The translations under genes and the position numbers were made by a program. 64,000 nt of DNA from Leifsonia sp. Root112D2 (lineage in GTDB: Bacteria > Actinomycetota > Actinomycetes > Actinomycetales > Microbacteriaceae). Shown piece by piece: positions 42,541-49,191 of this stretch (position 1 is the stretch's first letter; each line of letters opens with the position of its first letter). Below the pieces are notes generated by a model, which saw only the letters and a list, made by a program, of their open reading frames with translations, did no database searches and was not told the origin of the DNA. The stretch lies in the NCBI RefSeq assembly GCF_001424905.1, contig NZ_LMCU01000001.1:2039480-2103479 (forward strand), read 5' to 3'.

Positions 42541-43038
42541 ATGAGCGACTGGCGCTCGGACCGTGTCGGCTCTGCCCACGAGGGGATGAACCCGACTGTG
42601 CTTGCTGAACTGGACGCTGCCTTCGCAGTGATCGGCGATGTCCAATGGCTTCCCGGATATACTCGCTCGCGCTGACGAAGGCCTCCGGCGTCGATCGGCT
42701 CTCTGATCTGCCGCGGCTGGAACGCCTCCGGTATCTTGCCGACGTCGACCCGCTCGCGACAGCAGTGGAGAGCGTCCGCTCTCGGTTGGATGACGCCTTC
42801 CGACGCATGAATGTGGAGATCCTCGGCAACACGGATGCGTTCCTTCACGCGCACATTTGGCCACGCTATTCGTGGGAGCCTGCAGAGCTGGCCGGCAAGC
42901 CGGTGCGGTTGTATCCGGCTCAATTACTGGCACGATCCGGCTCTGGAGCTCGGCCCTGCGCACGATCACCTTCGCTCTGAGCTTGCCGCAGAGATTATTC
43001 GACTGCGAAACGTGGTGGACTTCCGCTTCAACGTGTAG
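42541..43038 (+). pseudogene. HIT-family (diadenosine tetraphosphate hydrolase-like) gene with two frameshifts
   Basis: Three frames together spell one protein. From the ATG at 42541: MSDWRSDRVGSAHEG...NPTVLAELDAAFAVIGDVQWLPGY. Then, in another frame from about 42657: SLALTKASGVDRLSDLPR...NVEILGNTDAFLHAHIWPRYSWEPAELAGKPVRLYP, including the HxHxx part of the HIT site. Then, in the third frame from about 42920: YWHDPALELGPAHDHLRSELAAEI. The last codons VVDFRFNV come from a copy of the ychF end. Just before it, 42412-42540 holds a short coding remnant ending LVEQLAAITPLKVA. Decayed and probably non-functional. Confidence 0.75.
43010..43036 (+). repeat. Att-like repeat, copy 2
   Basis: Matches ychF 41501-41527 at 25 of 27 positions and even ends in a stop codon (TAG instead of TGA). 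It closes the left islet with the HTH-MNT/HepT pair. Confidence 0.7.
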
Positions 43039-43263
43039 CCGCGTTTCGGTTCAACGCCTGGTCGGAGTTCTCTTCGGGTGACACTGAGTCCGGGCTGAAC
43101 CTGCGGGCGACCCTCGGCGGGCGAATCCCAGTAGTTGAGGCGCGTCGCGTGACCGGCGATTACTCAGGTGCACCGTCTCCGCACATTCTGCGTTTCGGGT
43201 GACTTCTCCACAATCGCTGGGGTTTTGTCCAGGGGCGCGTTGCTCGCACGACAGGATCGATGC

Positions 43264-43755
43264 ATGGGAATCAGATACTACGCGTACGCCTTTGACGCTG
43301 ACATGACCGCACGTGCGCAGGCCGACCCGAGGAGTTTCATCAATGACGATCCGCTTGCGGACGCATGGGGCATGCCCCATGGCGCGCAAATCGCGGTGAC
43401 TAACTTTGAACAATCGGTGCCCAAGACCGACATGCTGTATCTCGACAAAGCATGGTCAGGGTTGCAAGCGATGACGCGCCCCAGCGCGACGGATCGTCGG
43501 CCACGACCTGCGTACCGGATGTTCGAAGGGCAGGTCACGATGCACGAAAATGGTTGGATCCCGTGGGTGCGAGCCCTGTCGCCGGAGGAGGTCCTTGAGA
43601 TCGCCGAGGATCTCGCCGATCTGCAGCACACTGTGCAGGACGATAAGAGAAATGACCGCGACGACCGATACGTGCTCGACTTCCTGAATCGAGCTGTGGA
43701 GTTCGTAACGGGTGTGGCTGCGTCTAATCGGGGATTCGCCTACCTGATCGGCTGA
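43264..43755 (+). CDS. DUF1877 family protein
   Basis: 163 residues. MGIRYYAYAFD at the start and LYLDKAWSGLQAMT in the middle match the DUF1877 (YfbM) pattern; the C-terminus is acidic and helical. Function unknown. CAGGAT 6 nt before the ATG is a relaxed form of the leaderless -10. The 43039-43263 stretch in front shows no gene. It belongs to the second islet. Confidence 0.65.
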   Translation: MGIRYYAYAFDADMTARAQADPRSFINDDPLADAWGMPHGAQIAVTNFEQSVPKTDMLYLDKAWSGLQAMTRPSATDRRPRPAYRMFEGQVTMHENGWIPWVRALSPEEVLEIAEDLADLQHTVQDDKRNDRDDRYVLDFLNRAVEFVTGVAASNRGFAYLIG

Positions 43756-43775
43756 CGGTGAAGCATTCGCCGACT

Positions 43776-43799
43776 CATGATATCGTGACTGATATCATG
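43776..43799. promoter_or_regulatory. 24-bp operator of the FitAB-type module
   Basis: CATGATATC (43776-43784) and GATATCATG (43791-43799) are perfect 9-bp arms with a 6-nt spacer. They lie directly before the ribosome site GAGGAGGTGA of the antitoxin gene. The form matches operators bound by FitA/VapB ribbon-helix-helix antitoxins. Confidence 0.7.
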
Positions 43800-43817
43800 C
43801 GAGGAGGTGATCGCCCC

Positions 43818-44051
43818 ATGGCGTCGATTATCGTCCGTGGACTCGATGAGTGGGTCAAGGAGCAACTCGCGGCGCAGGCGAAACAGCACGGGCGTTCTAT
43901 GGAGGCTGAGGCTCGTGACATTCTGACCCAGGCCGCACGCAGACCGCACATCGGGCTGGCGCTCATGCGAGCCGCTCAGCAGGTGGGTGGTATCGATGAC
44001 CTTGTGGTTCCGCAACGCAACGACACCGCACGAGCGGTGGACTTCGAGTGA
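43818..44051 (+). CDS. FitA-like ribbon-helix-helix antitoxin
   Basis: 77 residues from the ATG with GAGGAGG 10 nt upstream. ASIIVRGLDEWVKEQLAAQAKQHGRSMEAEARDILTQAA is the FitA-type DNA-binding fold; the rest (LALMRAAQQVGGIDDLVVP) is the flexible toxin-binding tail. It neutralises the PIN toxin that overlaps it by GTGA and represses the operon through the palindrome upstream. Confidence 0.85.
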   Translation: MASIIVRGLDEWVKEQLAAQAKQHGRSMEAEARDILTQAARRPHIGLALMRAAQQVGGIDDLVVPQRNDTARAVDFE

Positions 44052-44467
44052 TAGTTCTCGACACGAATGTCATTTCGGAGGTTGTCCGTTCGGTCCCGAA
44101 TGATCGTGTTGTCGCGTGGCTTGAAGCGCTCACCAGTGAGGTCGCGATCACTGCGGTGACGCTCGCTGAGCTGCTGGCGGGCGTGGGCCGGCTCCCTGAT
44201 GGCCGGCGAAAGGCCGAGTTGTCCGCTCGCATTGCAGCCGCAATCGAGCCCTTTCGCGGTACCCGTTCAATTCTGGCCTTCGACGACACGGCAGCTGCTT
44301 ACTACGCTGATGTCCTCCTCGCACGAGAGGCGGCCGGGCGTCCGATCAGTACAGCTGACGCGCAGATCGCTGCGATCTGCCTCGCGCACGACGCGACTTG
44401 CGCGACTCGAGACGTCAGAGATTTCTCGCATACCGAGGTCGACCTGCTCGATCCGTGGTCTGACTGA
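44048..44467 (+). CDS. FitB/VapC-type PIN-domain toxin
   Basis: 139 residues, GTG start. Acidic active-site residues are in MIVLDTNVISEVVR (D5), VTLAELLAG (E), STADAQIAAIC (D) and CATRDVRDF (D). The SEVVR and LAELLAG forms fit FitB rather than classical VapC. It is a metal-dependent ribonuclease, held in check by the preceding antitoxin. Full length. Confidence 0.88.
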   Translation: MIVLDTNVISEVVRSVPNDRVVAWLEALTSEVAITAVTLAELLAGVGRLPDGRRKAELSARIAAAIEPFRGTRSILAFDDTAAAYYADVLLAREAAGRPISTADAQIAAICLAHDATCATRDVRDFSHTEVDLLDPWSD

Positions 44468-44562
44468 AGCTAAACTCCCAAGCGGTGTCGTCGTGTCGTA
44501 GCGGTGACGGGTGCGCATGCAGAGGTTGTTCCGTGCTGGAACGCGGTGGCGATGCTCTCCGA

Positions 44563-45147
44563 TTATCCGTCTGACACCGTGCCAACCTGCTTCGCAGGCA
44601 CGCCAACGACGATTGCCCGCGCGGGCACGTCCTTGGTGACGACAGCTCCTGCGCCCACTACGGCTCCGTCGCCGATCGTCACACCCGGCAGCACCGTCAC
44701 GTTGGCCCCGAACCACACGCCCCGGCCGATCACGACACGTGCCGGGTGCATGTCAGCCCGTCGGCTCGGCGCCATGTCGTGGTTCAGCGTCGTGATGACG
44801 GCGTTGTGACCGATGAGGGAGCCATCGCCGATATCGATACCACCCTGGTCCTGGAACCGGCAGCCACTGTTGACGAACACATCTTCACCGAAACGGATAT
44901 TCTTGCCGAAATCGGCGCTGAAAGGTGGGAAGAGCTGGAACGACTCGGGGACTTTGCGCCCGGTCAGCTCGCTCATCAGGGACCGCACCTCATCGGGAGA
45001 GTGGTAGCGCCCGTTGAGCTCAGCCGTGATGCGCAGCGACTCCTGGCTCGTGGCGCGCATAGCCGCGTGGTGCGGCGAACCTCCGGGGATCGTCTCCCCG
45101 GCGTTCAGGGCTATCAGAAGGGCATCGAGTCCATGAATTTCAGCCAT
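44563..45147 (-). CDS. Sugar O-acetyltransferase (maltose/NodL type)
   Basis: 194 residues from the ATG at 45145-45147; a GTG three codons earlier is also possible. The N-terminal Mac domain (SLRITAELNGRYHSPDEVRSLMSELTGRKV) is followed by left-handed beta-helix hexapeptide repeats (IDIGDGSLIGHNAVITTLNHD, VVIGRGVWFGANVTVLPGVTIGDGAVVGAGAVVTKDVPA). The catalytic His is in TLNHD. It transfers acetyl from acetyl-CoA to a sugar hydroxyl. Part of the accessory zone. Confidence 0.88.
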   Translation of the reverse strand: MAEIHGLDALLIALNAGETIPGGSPHHAAMRATSQESLRITAELNGRYHSPDEVRSLMSELTGRKVPESFQLFPPFSADFGKNIRFGEDVFVNSGCRFQDQGGIDIGDGSLIGHNAVITTLNHDMAPSRRADMHPARVVIGRGVWFGANVTVLPGVTIGDGAVVGAGAVVTKDVPARAIVVGVPAKQVGTVSDG

Positions 45148-45228
45148 ACCGTCCACGGTATCGCGCCGTTGACGGCGCTTGGGCTGGGCACCTGGTGTTG
45201 TTCGGCTACGGAAGGTCGCGGAGTTTCG

Positions 45229-45639
45229 CTATTCCTGGGCCTCGTTCGCGAATCGGGCCCGGGCTGCTTCGCTGATCGGTGTGAAGAAGTTGATCAGGTT
45301 GCCATCCGGATCCCTGACGAGGAGCGAACGGTTGCCCCAGGGCATGTCCGTCGGCTCATTGATGAACACGTCGACGACATCCTGAAGAGCCGTGTAGCTC
45401 GCGTCGACGTCGTCGACGAGGAAGTCCAAGGTGACGCTGCGATTCGCGCGAGCCTCGGCGGCATTGTCTCCGAGCAACGGCACCGTGGCAGTGCTCGCGA
45501 TGGCTAGCGTGCCGGATGGTGTGCGAAGCTCGGCGAACAGCGGGTGAAGCCGCTCGACGGTGATTCCGGTGACTGTTTCGTAGAACGCGACGAGCGCGTC
45601 GACGTCGTCGGTGATGATGCGGGTGGCTGCCAATTGCAT
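45229..45639 (-). CDS. VOC/glyoxalase-fold protein, regulated neighbour of WYL gene
   Basis: 136 residues, ATG with AAGGAGACGGCA upstream. One VOC module: ATRIITDDVDALVAFYETVTG, VTLDFLVDDVDASY, RSLLVRDPDGNLINFFTPI. Divergent from a WYL-domain regulator with a 27-bp palindrome between, the common layout where the regulator controls a VOC gene. Substrate unknown; glyoxalase or resistance-type functions are possible. Confidence 0.83.
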   Translation of the reverse strand: MQLAATRIITDDVDALVAFYETVTGITVERLHPLFAELRTPSGTLAIASTATVPLLGDNAAEARANRSVTLDFLVDDVDASYTALQDVVDVFINEPTDMPWGNRSLLVRDPDGNLINFFTPISEAARARFANEAQE

Positions 45640-45707
45640 TGCCGTCTCCTTTTGTTGTGAACGTGAATGTGGCCCACGAACCTGGCCACGGACACGACGG
45701 TAGCGGC

Positions 45708-45734
45708 CATACCGGGCGAAAACTGCCCGGTATG
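45708..45734. promoter_or_regulatory. Operator between the VOC and WYL genes
   Basis: CATACCGGGC (45708-45717) and GCCCGGTATG (45725-45734) are perfect 10-bp arms with a 7-nt spacer, ending 9 nt before the WYL gene start. Probable site for the WYL regulator on both divergent promoters. Confidence 0.65.
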
Positions 45735-45743
45735 TAAGCAAAG

Positions 45744-46742
45744 ATGGGTGTCATGGCCGACACGACCGCGCGAGCGTTGCAGTTGCTTGAGCTGCTGCAG
45801 TCCGCGCAGTTGCGCACTGTTGCCGAGCTGGCAGAATGCCTCGGCGTCGACGAGCGGACTGTTCGCAGAGATGTGGCGCGACTGTTCGGTCTGGGAGTGC
45901 CCGTCGAGACGCTGCGAGGGCGCTACGGCGGTTATCGGCTCGCGCCCGGCCAGCGCGTCCTCCCGCTCATGTTCAGCAATGAGGAGGTAGTCGCGGTCTT
46001 TCTTGGGCTTGCCCGTGCGCAGGCGGCAGCACGCGAACCGGGGATTGCCGCGCAGACCGCCCTGTCCAAGATCAAACGAGCGTTGCCGACTGCTGATGCG
46101 AAGCGGATCGACACGCTGCTCGGGGTGATGACACGCACCTCCCAGCACGGGGGAGTCGCTCCCGACCCTGCCGTGATGCTGACCTTGGCGGAGGCCGTGA
46201 ACCTTCGACACGTCCTCCACCTGCGCTACCTCAGCGGCGACGGTGTCCCGTCGCGGCGCACGATCCACCCGTATGGCCTGGTCGCGCACTCGGACCGGTG
46301 GTATCTCGTCGCGTTCGACACGGATAAGCAGGAGGAACGTACGTTCCGGGTAGATCGGATTCGAACGGCTCGGTCGATACGCGGAACCTTCGCGCCGCCG
46401 CAGCAACTCGACGTGGAAGGTCACCTCCTCGACCTCTTCGCCGATGCGGACTATCGATGGAAGGTCGTGCTGCGCATTCGAGAGACCGAGGATCACATCC
46501 GGGGACATCTGCCGCCCAGTGTGGCTCGACTCGAAAGACTGGACCGCGCGGCCGACCGGGGGCGCGAAGACGCCCTGCCCTGGCATCGCGCCGAGATCCA
46601 TGCCGAGAACCTCGATTGGCTTCCTTCCGTCATTGCGGCTCTCGACTGCGAGGTGGTGATCGATCGCCCCGACGAACTCCGAAACCGGGTGAGGGCTGCA
46701 GCGACGAGGATGCTTCACGCGGCCGGCGACTCAGCTGACTGA
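45744..46742 (+). CDS. YafY-type HTH-WYL transcriptional regulator
   Basis: 332 residues; a second ATG three codons in is equally likely as start. The N-terminal HTH_11 fold (LRTVAELAECLGVDERTVRRDVARLFGLGVPVETLRGRYGGYRLAPG) is followed by the WYL domain with LHLRYLSGDG, RTIHPYGLVAHSDRWYLVAFD and FRVDRIRTARSI. WYL domains bind small ligands, often linked to DNA damage or metabolites. Likely controls the divergent VOC gene. Confidence 0.9.
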   Translation: MGVMADTTARALQLLELLQSAQLRTVAELAECLGVDERTVRRDVARLFGLGVPVETLRGRYGGYRLAPGQRVLPLMFSNEEVVAVFLGLARAQAAAREPGIAAQTALSKIKRALPTADAKRIDTLLGVMTRTSQHGGVAPDPAVMLTLAEAVNLRHVLHLRYLSGDGVPSRRTIHPYGLVAHSDRWYLVAFDTDKQEERTFRVDRIRTARSIRGTFAPPQQLDVEGHLLDLFADADYRWKVVLRIRETEDHIRGHLPPSVARLERLDRAADRGREDALPWHRAEIHAENLDWLPSVIAALDCEVVIDRPDELRNRVRAAATRMLHAAGDSAD

Positions 46743-46855
46743 ATACGCGACGATTTTTGGTCACACGCGGTATAAAGAGCAAGGGCCCCTCCGTCTGTAG
46801 CAGCACGGCGGTCTGGTTGAATCTCGTCGCCGTTTTGGATCTGAAGGAGCCACCG

Positions 46856-47560
46856 ATGCTGAACGATGAACAACGTCGTCGGCCGCGTTCGGGATTTCGG
46901 CGCGTCGTGGGTGCGTTGGCAATTGCGATTCCGCTGATCGCCTCTGTGTCCGGATGCGCCGCAGGAGCGGCAACGAACGCAGGTGCAACGCCCGCATCGG
47001 CCATCCCCGCGAACAGTCAGACGCCGTCTTCGACGCCGACGCCCACACCGACCGTCGTCTCTTCCGATCCCGCGACGTGGACGATCGACTTCGATGGGGT
47101 TGGACCGTTCAGCTTAGGTGGTTCGGTCTCAGCCGCGAAGAACCGTGTCGGTCCTGCGTACACGCTCAGACCGGCGGAATCCTGTCCGAACCCCGCGATG
47201 TCGATCTTCGCGTCCCCTGCCCATCCGACCCTCTGGGTGGCGGCTGACGTAAGCGGCTCGGACGAGATCAAGTCCGTTTTCGTCGGGGGAGACGCATCCA
47301 TCGATGTTCGCGCAGACGGTTCGCCCCAAACCGATCGAGGCGTCGGAGTCGGGACACCGGTTGCGCAATTGACAACGGAATACCCGTCGGCCGTGCTCGA
47401 CTCCGATGCACACTACGGACCCGTCTATATCCTGGACGACCCAGCGAATGCGTCAGACCCTCAACGCGATCGACATGTTCTGTTCGGTACCAGGGATAAC
47501 GTCGTGACCGCTGTCTCCGTTCAAAGCGGTACTAAGTACGCCGCTGAATTCTGCGGTTGA
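46856..47560 (+). CDS. Secreted lipoprotein of unknown function
   Basis: 234 residues, ATG with GAAGGAG upstream; TATAAA at 46771-46776 may be the -10 box. Signal peptide with lipobox SVSGC, then a Thr/Pro-rich spacer (SSTPTPTPT). A globular part follows, containing WTIDFDGVGPFSLGGSVSAAKNRVG and GVGVGTPVAQLTTEYPSA, which resembles small secreted actinobacterial proteins built of two repeated lobes. No function known. Its stop is directly followed by the third copy of the ychF end. Confidence 0.7.
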   Translation: MLNDEQRRRPRSGFRRVVGALAIAIPLIASVSGCAAGAATNAGATPASAIPANSQTPSSTPTPTPTVVSSDPATWTIDFDGVGPFSLGGSVSAAKNRVGPAYTLRPAESCPNPAMSIFASPAHPTLWVAADVSGSDEIKSVFVGGDASIDVRADGSPQTDRGVGVGTPVAQLTTEYPSAVLDSDAHYGPVYILDDPANASDPQRDRHVLFGTRDNVVTAVSVQSGTKYAAEFCG

Positions 47561-47588
47561 ACGGCGACGTGGTGGCGTTCCGTTTCAA
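47561..47588 (+). repeat. Att-like repeat, copy 3
   Basis: Matches ychF 41495-41522 at 26 of 28 positions. It begins immediately behind the lipoprotein stop codon and marks the right edge of the accessory zone. Confidence 0.75.
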
Positions 47589-47639
47589 AGGGCGACCTCT
47601 GGTGGAGGGAAACGCAGCGTCGCGCGCAGGCCGCTCGGG

Positions 47640-47984
47640 TCAGCGACCCTGACGCTTCTTATACGGCTTTGGCTTCCCCTTCACGATGGGGGCACGGCCC
47701 TTTCCCTTCGAGGCTTTCGCCTTGCCGCCAGCGTTCGCCGCGGGTTTCTCGGCGGGAGCGGGCGTTGCTGCGATCTCCTCCCTGGCCTCGTGAAGAAAAA
47801 GAATTCCGACCTTGGTCAGTTGGGTTTCACCGTTCCGGGTGAAGAGCGGGTGCCCGATCTCGGTTTCGAGTTTCTCGATCGATGAGTAGAGGGAAGCGAG
47901 CGGGATGTTGAGGGCGTCCGCGGCACGCGGGAAGTGCAACTCCTCGGCAACTGCGACGAAACGTCGAAGCAGGGTGATGTTCAC
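47640..47984 (-). CDS. LysR-type HTH domain with basic tail, no effector domain
   Basis: 114 residues. The first 65 residues are a complete LysR helix-turn-helix (LLRRFVAVAEELHFPRAADALNIPLASLYSSIEKLETEIGHPLFTR). Instead of the 200-residue ligand domain there is a short linker and a tail of Lys, Gly, Pro and Arg (KAKASKGKGRAP...KPYKKRQGR). It could be an architectural DNA-binding protein. I recall similar short forms in Microbacteriaceae, which argues against a recent truncation. Upstream lies the 48048 hairpin. Confidence 0.7.
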   Translation of the reverse strand: MNITLLRRFVAVAEELHFPRAADALNIPLASLYSSIEKLETEIGHPLFTRNGETQLTKVGILFLHEAREEIAATPAPAEKPAANAGGKAKASKGKGRAPIVKGKPKPYKKRQGR

Positions 47985-48047
47985 GGGGAGCCTTTCGTCG
48001 GTGCGCGCGAATCGCGACCGGTCTACAGGTTACGTGAGTCGGTCGAC

Positions 48048-48113
48048 AGATCACCCCGCTTTCGCAGCGCACCCTTTCCGCGGCGTGGGTGCGTTGCGAA
48101 AGCCGGGTGATCT
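48048..48113. terminator. 27-bp imperfect inverted repeat, terminator candidate
   Basis: Arms 48048-48074 and 48087-48113 pair at 25 of 27 positions around a 12-nt loop. It lies behind the alpha/beta hydrolase gene and before the LysR-like gene, both on the minus strand. The arms contain CTTTCGCA and GGGTGATCT words. No T-run. Confidence 0.55.
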
Positions 48114-48140
48114 GGGACCGCAAGCGCTGGCGCGCGCGGG

Positions 48141-48977
48141 TCAGCGGCGGGAGCGCTCCGCGAGCCACTCCAGGGCGGCGACGGCGCCGGTGAGTACCGA
48201 GATATGGCCGTCGCCGGGGGAGAGGCGCAGCTCGGCGCCGGGGATGTGACGGGCGAGCCAATCGCCGTGTGCGGCGGGCACGATGCGGTCGAGCCCGCCA
48301 TGCAGCAGCAGCGTCGGCGCGACGATGTCGGCCGGGTTGCATCCCCAAGGTGTGACATAGGCGATGTCGTCGTCAATCTGCCCGTACGGTCCCGACTCCA
48401 GGCCGCGGCCTGCCACCGTTCCGAGCCAGCCCCAGTCCCCGCCGAGTGCTGCCATGTCGGCTGCCGTGAACTCCGGGTCGTATTCCACACCGGATGCCTC
48501 GAACCGCGCCTTAGCCTCGCGCCCCTCGCCGGCCGCGAGCAGAGCCGCCCGGCCGGAATCGATCATGCCCGCGAACCAGTGCAGCCCCTCCGCGTCGAAT
48601 GGCGCAAGGGCCGCCCCTGTCACCACGCCCAGCACTCGCTCGGGCAGCAGCGCGGCACAGGCCAGCGCGTGTGGGCCGCCTCCGGAGTGCCCCATGACCG
48701 CGAAGCGCTCGAAAGCGAGCGCATCGGCGACGGCGGCAACGTCAGAGGCCGCCGACGCGATGGTGCGACCGGCGTGCGGACTCGATCCGCCATAGCCCGG
48801 ACGATCGTATGACACCCAGCGAATGCCGAGCCGGTCGGCGGCGGCGAACAACGGCGCGGGCGGAGAGCCAACATTGGGTGTGCCGTGATGCCAGAAAACG
48901 ACGAGATCGCCGACACTCTCGGTGTCATATGTGTGCAGTGTGCGACCGTCATTCAGCACAAGGTCGAGCTCTTTCAT
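48141..48977 (-). CDS. Alpha/beta hydrolase
   Basis: 278 residues. The nucleophile elbow is GHSGGGPHA, the acid is D in HGGLDRIVP and the base is H in GDGHISVL, so the triad is complete. The oxyanion region is WHHGTPNVGSPP. The fold is that of esterases/peptidases of the proline-iminopeptidase-like group; the substrate is unknown. Cytoplasmic, no signal peptide. Divergent from the ROK-Gfo operon. Confidence 0.87.
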   Translation of the reverse strand: MKELDLVLNDGRTLHTYDTESVGDLVVFWHHGTPNVGSPPAPLFAAADRLGIRWVSYDRPGYGGSSPHAGRTIASAASDVAAVADALAFERFAVMGHSGGGPHALACAALLPERVLGVVTGAALAPFDAEGLHWFAGMIDSGRAALLAAGEGREAKARFEASGVEYDPEFTAADMAALGGDWGWLGTVAGRGLESGPYGQIDDDIAYVTPWGCNPADIVAPTLLLHGGLDRIVPAAHGDWLARHIPGAELRLSPGDGHISVLTGAVAALEWLAERSRR

Positions 48978-49045
48978 CGTGCGCCCCCTTCGGCACTCGT
49001 CTCACAGAGTAGCCAAGCGGGCGTCGCGCCGCCCTTTGGCAAGAG

Positions 49046-49164
49046 GGTTGCGTAAAGCGCGGTCAATCGCTCAGTCGAAATGCTCAGTTGTTGGTTGCGT
49101 ATTGACCCCTCTGCGTGGGCGCCATACTCTCAATCAACACAATTACGAAGTGTGGTTGCGTATT
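49046..49164 (+). repeat. Three direct GGTTGCGTA repeats around the ROK-Gfo promoter
   Basis: GGTTGCGTA(TT) at 49046-49054, 49093-49103 and 49154-49164. The middle copy touches the -35 box and the last is downstream of the likely start of transcription, positions that suit repressor half-sites. Confidence 0.5.
49102..49130 (+). promoter_or_regulatory. Promoter of the ROK-Gfo/ABC operon
   Basis: TTGACC (49102-49107), a 17-nt spacer and TACTCT (49125-49130); leader of about 55 nt to the GTG at 49192. Confidence 0.6.
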
Positions 49165-49191
49165 AGAGATCTGCCGAGGAAGGCGCCCACT

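Noticed and set aside
44504..45507. Plus-strand frames opposite the acetyltransferase and VOC genes
   Set aside because: The minus-strand genes have clear hexapeptide-repeat and VOC motifs; the plus frames have neither motifs nor ribosome sites.
46355..46380. GATTCGAAC word resembling a tRNA T-loop
   Set aside because: No cloverleaf can be drawn, and it lies inside the WYL regulator coding sequence. No tRNA found in the window.
41530..47590. Prophage or classic integrative element
   Set aside because: No integrase, excisionase, transposase, capsid or conjugation gene; only small islets with repeated ends.
48922..49191. 90 extra upstream codons for the ROK-Gfo protein
   Set aside because: They overlap the promoter and the divergent hydrolase start, lack a ribosome site and do not look like protein; GTG 49192 has AGGAAGG in front.
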